A DNA stretch of 64,000 nucleotides, from NCBI GenBank assembly GCA_022835595.1, contig BQUP01000002.1:1846534-1910533 (forward strand). The letters are read 5' to 3'. A program made the position numbers and the translations under genes. The notes below the pieces were generated by a model, which had not been told where the DNA came from, did no database searches, and saw only the letters and a program-made list of their open reading frames with translations. Below are positions 12,454-23,568 of this stretch, piece by piece. Origin of the DNA: Cystobasidium ongulense. Lineage: Eukaryota; Basidiomycota; Cystobasidiomycetes; Cystobasidiales; Cystobasidiaceae. Each line of letters opens with the position of its first letter. The first letter of the stretch is position 1.

Positions 12454-13533
12454 ACGACGTGACTGTTTGCATTTAGCACATTCCCATCCTAGGCCAAGAT
12501 CTATCACCTTCCAACGACCTGGCCCGAGTAGACGACTTCAACCGAATACCCAGTTTGCAACTTTGCCGGAGAAGCGTGAAACCAACATACCTACATATTA
12601 CCAATAATTCTAAATAGACATGTGCCTGTCGACTCATAATTCGACCATCTGTAAACAAATACAAATCAATCAGTGGGCGGTGATCAGTGAGGGAAGCAAT
12701 GCAAACTAGGCAAGCCTCTTCAGAGTCCCTATAAAAGTGAGAGAACGTGGCTGTAAAGCTTGTGCATTTCATCAGTAGCTTCGTAGACCAGCCTGTTGAC
12801 TGCCGTATCGCTGAAGGCCATCAACAGCTTGCCGTTGGACGTTTGTCGTATAGCGCAGCAGCCGGAGTGTAGGGTGGCAGAGCTGAAGCAGCCATATACC
12901 CTTGCAGTCTGAAAGGCCAGTGTTGTGCTGAGCTGAGGCGAGGCATGGGCGATCGCGTCGAGCTGACTGCGCTGAAGGTGATGCAGCAGCTTGCCCTCGT
13001 ACGGACACCCTCGCAGGTGCAACTGGACACAACTCACGACACAGAGAGACGCCGCCGTGGCCTGATAGGCGGTTCCAATCCAATACAGTCGAGGGACATG
13101 ACCCGTCACGCGCCATAGCTAGTCGTAACACACGGACGGCCGAAAGAGCCAGCTTCAAGGGCCCTTTCCAAGTTCGGGAGACAAGCTACTACGGATGGCA
13201 ACACCTCCGAATTTCTGACCTATCTTTGTTCTCTCACCTCGCTCTTGACCCTTTCGAAGCGACCGCACGTCTTGCAGCCTTTCGCAGATTCACCTTTCAT
13301 TCATACTCTGCAGCCCGCCTTTTCGCATACTCGCCTTTTGCGTACCCACCTTAGAGCGTCAAACTGCCTCTTCCCCTCCTTTACTTCCTTCCATTCTATT
13401 CCACCACCTTTTTCCCTCCTCTCTCGCAGTTCCCCCACCCCATACTCCTCACCTAGTTTGTCTGTAGGACTCAATCTCTGCCGAATACAAACGGGGCCCA
13501 GCAACATTGGGTAGCAGTCGCAGCAGGTACAGT
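12454..13533. other. Intergenic region with unproven minus-strand frames
   Basis: About 1.1 kb. Two overlapping minus-strand frames (12772-13158, 128 codons; 12729-13109, 126 codons) span it. The second ends in a peptide with coding-like codons (..KLLMAFSDTAVNRLVYEA..), but I recognise no family and see no supporting splice pair, so I leave it uncalled. A TATAAAAG lies at about 12731 on the plus strand without a start nearby. 13240-13460 is strongly pyrimidine-rich and is probably the promoter/leader of the next DUF1996 gene. Confidence 0.4.
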
Positions 13534-15006
13534 ATGATAGCTCAATCCATTCTGGTAGGGCTAGCATGGGCGGCGTCAATACACCAAGTCAAGGCGTTCA
13601 CTATGGATGGTGGGCGACTACTCGTAGAGAGAATTGACCCTATTGTCTCGGAAGGCAAGCCCTCAAGTCACGTCCACAATTTCGTCGGAGTAAGCCGTTT
13701 GACTCTTGTTTGCTACCCGACAAGGGCGGCCTAATCGACCGATGTGAGAGCTCACTCCTGTCTTAATTAGGCCAATGGTATCGCTATGGACTCAACTTAC
13801 GATAGCTTACAAGATAGTACATGCACTACTCTTCCAGTTCAGAATGATCACTCTGTGTACTGGCAGCCACAGCTGTATCACTATAATCCGACTGATGAAA
13901 CCTATCAAGCTGTTCCAACTTATGCCGCCATCTACTATCTCCGACGACCCGATGGTGACAAACTCGAAGCCTTTCCTAATGATCTCAAGATGGTTGCCGG
14001 CGATGCCATGCGCCACACGAATGACAACTCCAATACGACACACTTAGCGGTCAAATATGTTTGCGAAGGATCGGGATTAGACGACAGACCTGATTTCTTG
14101 TTGTAAGATCGCCCGTACTCCAATCCATTTTGGGCAAGGCTCGCATTTAGCTTATTCGCTTGCGTTCTACCTGATACAGCGGAGCAACATGCACTTGGCT
14201 CAGGGCTCAAGTCGTCTTCCCAGGTATGCGACCCATCTCTCGACTTGTATTCCAACATTCTGACTTGTCGCTTATTCATAGCCTGTTGGGATGGTAAACA
14301 CTACGACAATTCAGAAGGCCCGCACATGTCCTACCCCATGGGTCCGCATCCAGAGTGAGCGACCATGCGTTGGAAGGATTCTCCATTGCAAGCTTGGATT
14401 AACCTCAGTGTCTGCAATAGTAACGGTCGGTGCCCGCCGGACTTCCCCGTCCATCTCATCACCCTGGTAAGTAGCTTCTATCTTGCCCGTGCCAGGCAAT
14501 TTGACTTGACAAATCCTATGAATGTCACAGTTCTACGAATTCAAATACGATACTAAGAATTTCAAATACAACGAGAACGGTCCTACCTGGGTACTATCAA
14601 ACGGAGATGCGACGTAAGTGAAGATTGATCTTGCTTGTTATGCACAAGCAGCTAATCATTCTCCGTCTCGCATAGGGGCCTATCGCTACATGCCGATTTC
14701 CAGAATGGCTGGCAAGATGGGCTGCTCCAGAAGGTTATTGATGAATGCGACGGACCTTTGGACAACATAGACGCGTGCCCTCACCTGAAAAGTTCCCACG
14801 ACAAAGGTCGCGCTGATGGTTGCACAATAAAGCGGGACATACTCGACGAAGACTACGGCGTCACGAATGGAATAAAGGAGTTGCCTGGATGCAATCCTGT
14901 ATACGATTCTGGGCCTCGACCTCCCTGCGACAGTCCCGTCCCTACACCTGGCATTAGACCAGCTCCACCTCGTACCAACCGTAAACGACGATCTACTTTG
15001 AGATAA
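13534..15006 (+). CDS. Secreted DUF1996 protein without WSC domains
   Basis: Second member of the local DUF1996 family, 354 aa. Signal peptide (MIAQSILVGLAWAASIHQ..) then a single DUF1996 domain with SHVHNFVG, ACWDGKHYD, HMSYPMG and FPVHL. It ends just after the DUF1996 C-terminus (..ELPGCNPVYDSGPRP..) in a short basic tail, with no WSC domain and no GPI signal. Exons: 13534-13689, 13771-14102, 14180-14223, 14282-14354, 14421-14466, 14531-14613, 14676-15006; all phases agree. Its introns match those of the 2891 and 16369 genes in position, except that the intron after NG-x-CP, present in both relatives, is absent here, so the relatives' 15-nt microexon is fused to the next exon. The chosen ATG is the first that gives a signal peptide. 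Confidence 0.9.
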
Positions 15007-16270
15007 ACCAATCGCCGCCTTGATACAAAGAAGTATCCTCCTCTGTTTGCCAACTCCCGAATTACTCGAATGACAACCGGCCTGGAGCCTCCCTTCTATC
15101 CCTGTACAGTAAATGGATTGACCTCGTCTGGTTGGCTAGGCAATCGTGTTTATGGGTATCCGGTATACCTTGCTTTCGCATTGGCGTCGATGTGTATGTA
15201 TTATTTAGTCTGCTGAATGAGCGACCGCCCTAGACGGGCCGCTTTTCTGTGTTAAAACCATCCCAGTCTGAAGATTGTTTGCGTCATTGTAGCATTGCGT
15301 TTATCTTGGATTGGGTCTGCTTTGGACAGCCTTTGTCATCTTTGTGCAAACACAGCTGCACAAGGTACATAGGGAACACTTTGTGCATTCAGACAACGCA
15401 ACGTGGACCAAAGAGAGTCATGGTATTTGTCCATTTCGCACCTCGCACGCTATCGCTCGTTCTGCGTTCGATACAAAATATGAGTTGAAAGGAACGGTTG
15501 TTTGGAAAAGGAAGGATCGACGTAAACGTGATATGAAGAATGGATGGAATAAAAGGAAAATTCCTGACGTCGTCACTGTACGGTAGACAGGAGATAAGCT
15601 GCAGATCATCTATTTTGCCCAAAAGCGGTCAACTAAAGCAAAGCCAAAGCGGTCAGAAAGTATTTCTGCGTTCAATCTTGCTGTGTGAATGGAACGGACC
15701 AAAGAGTATCTTCGAAGAGATTTGCTATGGCTCTCAGTGCCTTCTGAGCTTTTCGAAGTGGATACAAGAGCGTAGGTGCGATTAGTCATCTGCTGTAACC
15801 GAATTTGTCATGCTCAAAGCGTTCGATCAATCTGCCTTGAAAAAGAGGCAAAAGGGCAAGCTTGTCCGCTTTCGACGTTTCATCTAACAGGCTAGACGTA
15901 CTATATAATTACTCGTTGCCATGCCAGCTTGAAACAATGCGACATTCATCGACAAGGGAGCGAGCTGTTGCAACGAGATGGTGCGAAGGTGTTTGTCGCA
16001 GCCTGTTCGGAGTAAGAGCTTTTGTCGAGGAAGGATCCCGACAGCCCAACAACTACGAGCAGATTTGGCAGTGTAGTAAGTGGAGGCGTGGTTGTAGGAT
16101 GCAATCCAGTGACGTCCAAGGGAATTTTACTCCAAGCTGCGACGCCGACTTGATTCGCAGCGCACTTCCTGCCCGCTTTCACCGTGTCGGATAGCAATTC
16201 ACTCGTTTTCTTCGCATCTTGCTGGTTTCGCCTTTCCACCGCAGCACTAGTCGACTCACTACTACACTCG

Positions 16271-16301
<31 letters not shown>

Positions 16302-16368
16302 ACATACACTCTTTCTCTGTGATTTGGATACCCATATCGATAGCAGTGGCGGCAGCACCTCCTCCACC
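15007..16368. other. Intergenic region between DUF1996 paralogues
   Basis: About 1.36 kb with no recognisable gene. Open frames (15249-15785 and 15862-16194) are short, overlap in several frames and lack family features. The last 110 bp before the next start contain a CT microsatellite. The rest looks like ordinary spacer, 3' UTR and promoter. Confidence 0.5.
16275..16302 (+). repeat. CT dinucleotide microsatellite in presumed 5' leader
   Basis: An uninterrupted run of about 13 CT units ends some 67 bp before the ATG of the DUF1996/WSC gene at 16369. Pyrimidine tracts of this sort often sit near fungal transcription starts; the pure dinucleotide run is prone to length change and could affect expression. 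Confidence 0.85.
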
Positions 16369-19063
16369 ATGAGAACACCCTCCCTAATGGCCGCGCTGGC
16401 CAGCATCGCCAAACTCCAGCAGGTGCAAGCCTACTTTATCATACAAGGCGCTCCAGTAGTCTCAGAGCGAATCGACCCTATCGTGTCGCCAGGCAAGGTC
16501 GCTTCTCACGTGCACAATATCATCGGGGTGGGTTGTTTGGCACTATGCCCGCGACAAGGGTTAAGCCTTTGGGAAGGAATGAGTAACTTCGATACTGATA
16601 CTCTGCACTTACTCAGGCCAACAATATTGACATGGACTCGACCTACGAGAGTCTGCAACAGAGTTCATGCACCACTCTCCCAGTCACCAAAGACCTGTCT
16701 GCATACTGGCAGCCTCAGCTATACTACTACAACCCAACCGACAAGACATACCAAATCATCCCATCCTACGCCAAGATTTATTACCTCCAGCGACCCGGCC
16801 CCAGTGGAGGCAAGCTCACGGCTTTCCCTCCCGGCTTCCGTATTTCGGGAGTCCTCAGCGCAGCTCTTTCAACGCTGCCAATGCAGTCGACCGAGCAATC
16901 AACTTTGTGTGCGAAGGAGCAGGACTCCCCGATAGATATGATTTGCTATTGTAAGGTCACCCCGTATTTCCTATAACACTGCGCTAAGGGTCAGAAGTTC
17001 GCGCCCAGCTAATTTCTTTTCGTTGTCTCTCTTTTATAGCGGAAGAAACTGTCCGGGAGTGCTTCGCGCACAAATCGTGTTCCCAGGTGCGTGCTACCTG
17101 GTCCTCACAAATGCTACTCTCAAAGCTTCATGATCGCTGACTCGTCGCCTATCTATAGCCTGCTGGGATGGCGTAAATCTATACAAGGCAGATGGCTCCC
17201 ATATGTCTTACCCTGTAGGACCACATGTGGAGTGAGTCTCTTGTGTATATGCGCCTAATCTCCGCTTGGAAGTATCGCTAAAACCTTCTTCTTTGATAGC
17301 AATGGCGACTGCCCGTAAGTCTTTTGTGTATATGCGACCAACACTGCACTTGGAAGTATCACTAAGCTTTTCTTCATAACCAGAGCCTCACATCCAGTGC
17401 ACTTCATCACCATGGTAAACATCGTTTCCTCCCTCCTCATACCGTGTGGCGATCAAGAACCTCACTGACGCCCTTTCTGGATCAACAGTTCCACGAGTTT
17501 GTCTACGAAGTCAACAAGTTCCCATTCAATGCCCAGGGCCCTACCTGGGTATTTGCTACTGGAGATGCTACGTAAGCAATCTGAATTATGCTTGCTAGGA
17601 AGATGTCGAGCTAAGCAGTGCTGTTGCTGAACAGCGGATACTCCCTCCACGGAGATTTCCAGAATGGATGGGATGTACCTCTACTGCAGCAAGCCATCGA
17701 ACAGTGCTCTGGAGAAATCGGGGGAGTCTTGGAGAACTGCCCTCCTCTTGCTCCTTACCTCAACAGTCAAGCGGCCAGTGCATGCAGAGTTTCTGGAAAT
17801 GTAATCGATGAAGATGTTGGTTTAACAAAGCCAATTAGCAAATTACCTGGATGTAATCCCCTATATACTTCTGGACCTCGACCTACTGGCTGTGTCGACA
17901 CTGCACCTGTTCCTAGCACGAAACCACCGACTTCTACTCCCGCTACAGGCTATACATATCAGGGTTGCGTGGCTGAAGCTCCTAGAGGACGTCTCCTGAC
18001 TGGTACCTCAATGACATCCGACTCCATGACTGCCGCGTAAGTGACAAAAATGGAATCAGTGTGAGGTAAGAGTAAATGCTGATGTGACGATGGTCCCTGT
18101 TCAGTATCTGTACGGCATTCTGCTCTTCGAAAGGTTTCGAATATGCTGGCATAAATATGGTCGTGAATGCTGGTGCGGAGCTGGATTCAGCAATGGTGGA
18201 AGTGGTGCACTCATCGCAGGTAAGCAGACCCCCCTTCTAAAAACCCGCACTTGAAAAGGTCTAATCAACTCCGTGTCCCATGTCAGCTTCCTCTTGCTCT
18301 TTTAAATGTCCAGGCAACTCCTACGAGAACTGTGGAGGCGGCTCTTCCCTATCCCTTTACCGAAAAACTGTGAGTCGTATTATAAGTCAATCATTCAGCT
18401 TGACTCTGATGCTTGGCCGTCTGCTTGTAGTCTACCACCACTACTGCCAAGCCTGCCACCACCACCATCACCACGACTACAAAGCCTGCTACTACGCTCA
18501 TTACCTCTGTCAAAACCACGACGACTCTCGCGACCACAACCAGAACGACTACAAGTGTTCAAGTCACCACGAAAATAACTTCAACTCTCACAACTTCCAC
18601 AAAATTGACATCGACATCTACTCGTGCCCCAATCTCGACTACTACTACTCCTGCTACAACTCCAACTCCACCGACATCTTCATTACCTACTGGCTGGACC
18701 GCAATAGGCTGTATCGCCGATAAACCTTCTCGCCGAACTCTATCTGCCTATTCGTTCCATTTGCAAAATATGACTTATGAGACTTGCTTGAAAGGCTGTC
18801 AAGCTAAGAATTATGCTTTCGCTGGTTTGGAGTATAGCCACGAGTGCTGGTGCGCTAATTCAATGGCAAACACTGCTACTTCCACTCAATGCACTATGCC
18901 ATGCGGTGGCGATAAGACCAAGATGTGCGGAGGACCGGATGCTTTGACAGCAGTGAGTTCCGCTCGACTAGGAAGCTACAGTTGCGTACACCCGCTAAAC
19001 TTTGATTCATCCTAGTTCAAATACACTGTACCTCTATGCAAGCGACGCAGTGTGAACATATAA
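16369..19063 (+). CDS. DUF1996 protein with two WSC domains; two apparent frameshifts
   Basis: Third local DUF1996 member. Signal peptide MRTPSLMAALASIAK.., DUF1996 domain, WSC 1, a roughly 95-residue Thr/Ser-rich mucin-like linker (18431-18680) and WSC 2. Exons: 16369-16527, 16617-16950, 17040-17086, 17159-17231, 17300-17314, 17384-17414, 17489-17571, 17635-18036, 18105-18219, 18287-18369, 18431-18952, 19016-19063. Exons 3-8 match the 2891 gene in length exactly (47, 73, 15, 31, 83, 402 nt). Two one-base losses break the frame: near 16850 (after GFRIS, before SPQRSSFN) and near 18150 (before YGRECWCG). Each is explained by shortening a short homopolymer (GGGG to GGG, AAAA to AAA); restoring both gives 637 codons with all motifs intact. 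It is either a very young pseudogene or an intact gene with assembly errors. Confidence 0.8.
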
Positions 19064-19240
19064 GCTTCTGGTATAAGTATAGGTTTTTTCCCGGTGTACT
19101 GAGCTCTTCGTGCGGCATGAACTTGAGCCGACTTTTAGTTTCAAATGATATTCATTACAGTGATACAACTAAACACTTGGCTGCAGTTGTTGTACGACTA
19201 TAAAGACAGGTCTGTTATAAATAGTTCTTTGACATTTCAA

Positions 19241-20306
19241 TCAAGGCAGGCCTCTTCCTGAATTCGTTGCATTTGCCACCTGTGATAACAACGCAAGTCT
19301 GATTAATGGACATCTTACGCGGTAATAACTCTGATGACTCACTTGAGACGTATTTGGTCTATTCTCTGCGTATCGGGCATATGAATCAAGGTAAAGGTCC
19401 TCATCTGAACAAGTCGATTTAACGGTGGGATCTTCCAAGAGTCGGTTTAGATACGCTGAGATCTTCTTTCCTGAAGGCACCGAAAAGCCGCGGTAGTGTG
19501 TTAACACGTTTGTCATTCGGAACAACCACGGCACAGCCATAACGTCTGTCCAGCCTGAGTATCAATTGAGTATTCAGTAAAATGCCGAGTCGGTAATTGA
19601 AGGTCAACTCACCGAGTTTCCCATCCTCTCTCCATAGCCCTACAGCTTCTGGTGTATCTTTCTCAGCCTTCTGAAACATTTCAACAAGCTGTTCTATAGC
19701 TTCTACAAAATCTTTGGCTCCCTCAACCTGCTTCTCTTCTTCCTGCGCTTGAAGATAACGATAGAATGCTGGGATGAGGTGGCGATTCACATGATCTGCT
19801 TGAAAGCGGACTACGGATCTTGCGTCTGTAAGGCATCGTATAGCACCTGTATCAGCTAAGCTATGAAAGTTACAGATGATGGAAGTTCTCACATAGATCA
19901 TCAGGCATGAGGGTAGGTTTCCCTTTACTCTTTGCAAGCTCATCGATGTATTCCATCACGATGGAGCTTTCGGCTACTGCTCGTGGAGGAGTGCTATCAT
20001 TGAGTTTCAGACCAGGTACGAGTCCTCTGGGTGAGACTTCAAGCAGAGAGTCCGGTTTCATGTATGGATCGACCTGTGCAAAGTATAGATGAGGTCATTC
20101 AGGAAAGTCTTAAATGGTAAACATGCTGATGGTAGGAGTTGCCCACCTCGTAGTACTGATACTCGAGCTGCGAGTACTCCATAGCCACCCAAGCTCGCTG
20201 GACGAATGGACCTGTAGCAGTGCATTCCAGTCAGTTCGATAGTCAAGGTGGCGAGAAGCGATAGCGGAGAAGCATGCTAACAGAAGCAGCTGCCGAACAG
20301 CGTCAT
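19241..20306 (-). CDS. Glutathione S-transferase, Cys-type (omega-like)
   Basis: Cytosolic glutathione transferase of the omega-like class, 251 aa, typically acting in thiol transfer or dehydroascorbate and xenobiotic reduction. Exons on the minus strand: 20282-20306, 20147-20211, 19893-20073, 19613-19846, 19343-19554, 19241-19279. The 25-nt first exon gives MTLFGSCF; its last base and the next exon form a Cys codon, producing the catalytic-site motif CPFVQRAW. The thioredoxin-like half continues with DPYMKPDSL, NPRG-like SPRGLVP and the glutathione-binding ESSIVMEYIDE. The helical C-terminal half contains LGWTDVMAVPWLFR and ends ..SQVANATNSGRGLP, as in fungal relatives. The final intron is inferred because it joins SQ to VA in register with the family. 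Start and splice phases all agree. Confidence 0.85.
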
Positions 20307-22155
20307 AGGTGCTTTATCGACATGAGCGTGGACAGTCTTGAGTGCTGGACCAGAGGCCTAGGGAGATCTCATCAGCATTGCGTGTGCATCTGCGATACTT
20401 GGAGTGACAGCGCACTTCGAGGTGATAGCCGGCTTTGCTCTTTTGGACCATTGTGCGACAGAGTGCTGGGAAGGACGGCAGTAGAAGGTGTCTTGAGGGC
20501 AGGAGATGTACTCTTGTCAGCAAAGCAGTCATGCGGGTTGAGGAGAAGCTGGCCATCATGCTGGAACATCAATTCGACATTCAAAAGGCAATCGAGGGCA
20601 TCGACATCCGCATCAGCTTGCACCTCGCACAACCACCGTCAGCATGCTCATGGCTGTCCGATGAATATGCCATGCTGCCACAGCTGACTTGAAGACGAGC
20701 CGCAGCTTGCTGAAAACGCCAACATGCTGTCCAGCTTTCGGAACTGCCTGGGATTTCAAGAACGGCAGGCGAAGGCATCGACTAGTGCTCCCAAAGCATG
20801 CTTGTTCTGCAATGTTACGCAGGAAAGAGGCTTCAATGTAGTGTACGAGGTGAGTATGCCTGTGTTAACCTCTGTTCATCCTGCCTTTGCTCATCCAACG
20901 GCCGCAGGACAGCAATTTCACCGTCTTCACTGATAGATCCCCCGGCGCCCGACTCCATCTTCTGTGTGTGCCCAAGACCCATGTCGGTAGGCAAAAGAAT
21001 GTATAGGCAGACTATGTGCCGAATTGGACTTATGCACTTGCGCGCAGACAATGTCAAAACTCTCACGCCACAAGACCTACCCATGTGTGAGCTACGCTTT
21101 GTTATCGCTGCAAAGGTGCGCAAAGGCGGTATAATACTAAGACCAAGTCATTTTCTGGTAGTGGAAGATATGAAGAGGATTGGAACGCGGCTACTAACAA
21201 ATAGCGGCTTTGAACCCAGTATGCATCGGTACGGACACCTTCGAGTAGCTGTTGCAGCATGACGTCCTTCACTGATGCTGCTACATTGGCTTTGCAAACA
21301 GGCTTGGCTTTCATATACCGCCGTAAGTGCCTATCAGTCATGTCGACCGAGAGGCGGCCACTTGGCATAATAAGTGATATTGTTCACCATTTTCCATCTA
21401 GGTTTTTCTCGGTAAGTCTTTCAAGCAAGAGCAGGCTTGACCTCGCTAAGCGTAATCTTACGTACCAGGTCAATCACCTTCATTTACATATCCTAGGTCT
21501 GCCATGTGTAACCTTGTTCGACAAGACCAAATATCGCCCGTCAAATACGCATTCCATCAACAAGCATAAGGGTTTCTCCCACTTTGTTGAACTTGATCAG
21601 ACAATGGCTATCTTGAAGGCACATGGGAGAGTCGGAGTTCTTCCTTGTTGACTGATGGATGAAGAGAAGGTGATTATAGCGGGCTCTGGATAGCGTCAAG
21701 GCATCGGGATTGTAACTTTGGAGCTTCAACTCCCCACATCCCTGGCTAGTATTGGCCGTGATGTCCACTCAGCAGCAGCATCATGACGCGCTGATCTGCG
21801 TGTCCTTAGGCCCAACATGTCAGCCAACCATTTGTGTAAAGCAATAGCAATGGTTCATCCCTCTACGTTCGTTATTCGAGAGCTAGCTGCCTCTTTGCAG
21901 GTCTGACTGCATAACTGAAGTGACCACGGTGTTCCATACATACAACAAGACTTGTACCTTTGAACTCCGGTCAGTCGCGTATACTATGATATCAGCGGGC
22001 TTGTCGGCAATTGGAAACACCGCCACCAGATTTATTAGCTCTTGCAACTTGCAAGTCTTCAGGAGTTGCTTTTCTCACTTTGACTAGCGATCCAATAGAC
22101 GCTGACTGTCCTCATCACTGCGTGCAGAACAGACACCTCGCACACTCGCTCCACC
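20307..22155. other. 1.8-kb region without a recognisable gene
   Basis: Longest gene-poor stretch of the window. It contains only short open frames on both strands (for example 20833-21123 and 21102-21368 minus, 20798-21262 plus), none with recognisable motifs or convincing splice structure. It must hold the divergent promoters of the GST gene (minus) and the acetyltransferase gene (plus). No tRNA, satellite or transposon ends seen. A non-coding RNA or fast-evolving small gene cannot be excluded. Confidence 0.45.
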
Positions 22156-23081
22156 ATGTCTGGGCCGTCTGACAAGTTTGGACAAGCAAAGCGGGAAACA
22201 GCGGCGCCTGAAGACCTGCCGCCTCAAAACGGTGGTGAAATGACAGAGCGACAGAAGATGATGGCTGGATTGCCATGTAGGTAGACACGATATCTCTTTT
22301 ACCAGCCAAGTTGACGGAAGACGAATCTAAATTAGATCTTGCAATGCACGACAAATCGCTTCTCATGGAAAGACTGGCCGCGAGACGGCTGATGCAAAAG
22401 TACAATCAGTACCCATGGCCCGAAGAAGGCGATGACTACTTTGGCCCAGATGACAGACGGAATCTCCTCGCTCAGCTATTTAATATGACTCTGGAAGATA
22501 TCAAGAACAAGCCAATTGAGATTGAACCTCCATTTTATTGTAGGTCACGTTTACCTCTTTCTCGTCGGAGTATACACGTGGCAGGAAGCTCATTGTAGAT
22601 ACCACTCAACGCAGGCGACTATGGCAACAATATCACTTTCAATGGACCATTCTACTCCAACTTCGGCCTTACCATTCTCGACTGTGCCAAGGTCACCTGG
22701 GGAGCCAGAGTGCTATGCGGACCTAATGTTCAAGTTTATGCTGCGACACATTCGACGGAGCTCGACGAACGTCAAGCGGGTTACGAACGTGCCTATCCCG
22801 TCGAGGTCGGCGACGACGCTTGGATCGGAGGGCAGGTCGTCCTCTGCGGCCCATGCAAGGTCGGCAAGGGTGAGTCGCCGCCTTTTACTAGTATCCACCA
22901 AGGCAATCAGCTGAAAAATATGTATACATACGCTACTACAGGCTGTACTGTCGCTTCTAACTCCTTCGTTAGAGGTGAATTCCCCGACTATTGCGTGATA
23001 GGAGGGTCACCCGCTCGTATTCTTAAGCATTTGAAGCCACCTTCCGGAACTGTTGATCTCAATAACTATCGACCAGCATGA
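22156..23081 (+). CDS. NodL/maltose-type O-acetyltransferase (left-handed beta-helix)
   Basis: Predicted acetyl-CoA-dependent sugar O-acetyltransferase, 249 aa, cytosolic. Exons 22156-22276, 22306-22539, 22615-22869, 22942-23081; all phases agree. Residues about 33-110 form the Mac domain (ERQKMMAGLP, ..RLMQKYNQYP..). The C-terminal half shows hexapeptide repeats (DYGNNITFNG, NFGLTILDCA, VTWGARVLCGPNV, VEVGDDAWIGGQVV, SNSFVRGEFPDYCVIGGSPARIL). The catalytic His of this family is expected in ATHSTE (residues about 151-156). Start context CCACCATG is good. The natural acceptor (maltose, glucose, a chitooligosaccharide or something else) cannot be told from sequence. The last exon's intron removes a stretch that would otherwise stop the frame. 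Confidence 0.9.
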
Positions 23082-23568
23082 GACGACGGGCGTAGAAAAA
23101 GCTTGGAGACACAAGCATAGCCTACAAGATGCACATAGACTAGTCTTTGCTACAATAGCGTCGGCGCCTGTCAATAGAATCATCTGCAACAGACCACTTG
23201 AGAGCTTCCCTTTCACGCTCAGTTGTAATTGGTTCTGTAGAGGGCGTGTACACCATGCGCATAGTACACTACTAACGTAGCTAGCAGGCCATGCTTCACA
23301 CATATGCAGCAATTGCGTCCGCGGGAGAAAGTAAGCGTGTAGCTCACTGATGTTCACTATTGAGTCAGGCAAAGATACTCGTTCTTCTAGATACCGAATG
23401 CGATATGGCGAGACTGTCTTCGAAGGGCATGTTGCAGAGCAGACACAATTTGATAGATCCTCCAAGTTATCAATGTCCCTGAATTACCGAGACGATTGAC
23501 TGTGCTGGAAACGATATTCATTTGAGGACAATTCGCCAACCCAGCCTCGACTTGCATCAACTGCCAGC
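23082..23568. other. Intergenic region acetyltransferase to TAN1
   Basis: About 490 bp. A 152-codon minus-strand frame (23007-23465) overlaps the 3' end of the acetyltransferase but has no recognisable domain or splice support and is probably chance. The stretch should hold the 3' UTR of the upstream gene and the TAN1 promoter; no clear motif seen. Confidence 0.45.

Noticed and set aside
12729-13158. Minus-strand frames downstream of the PDR gene
   Set aside because: Two overlapping frames compete, no family or splice structure could be recognised; kept only as a note in the intergenic entry.
23007-23465. 152-codon minus-strand frame over the acetyltransferase 3' end
   Set aside because: It overlaps conserved coding sequence on the other strand and has no recognisable motif.
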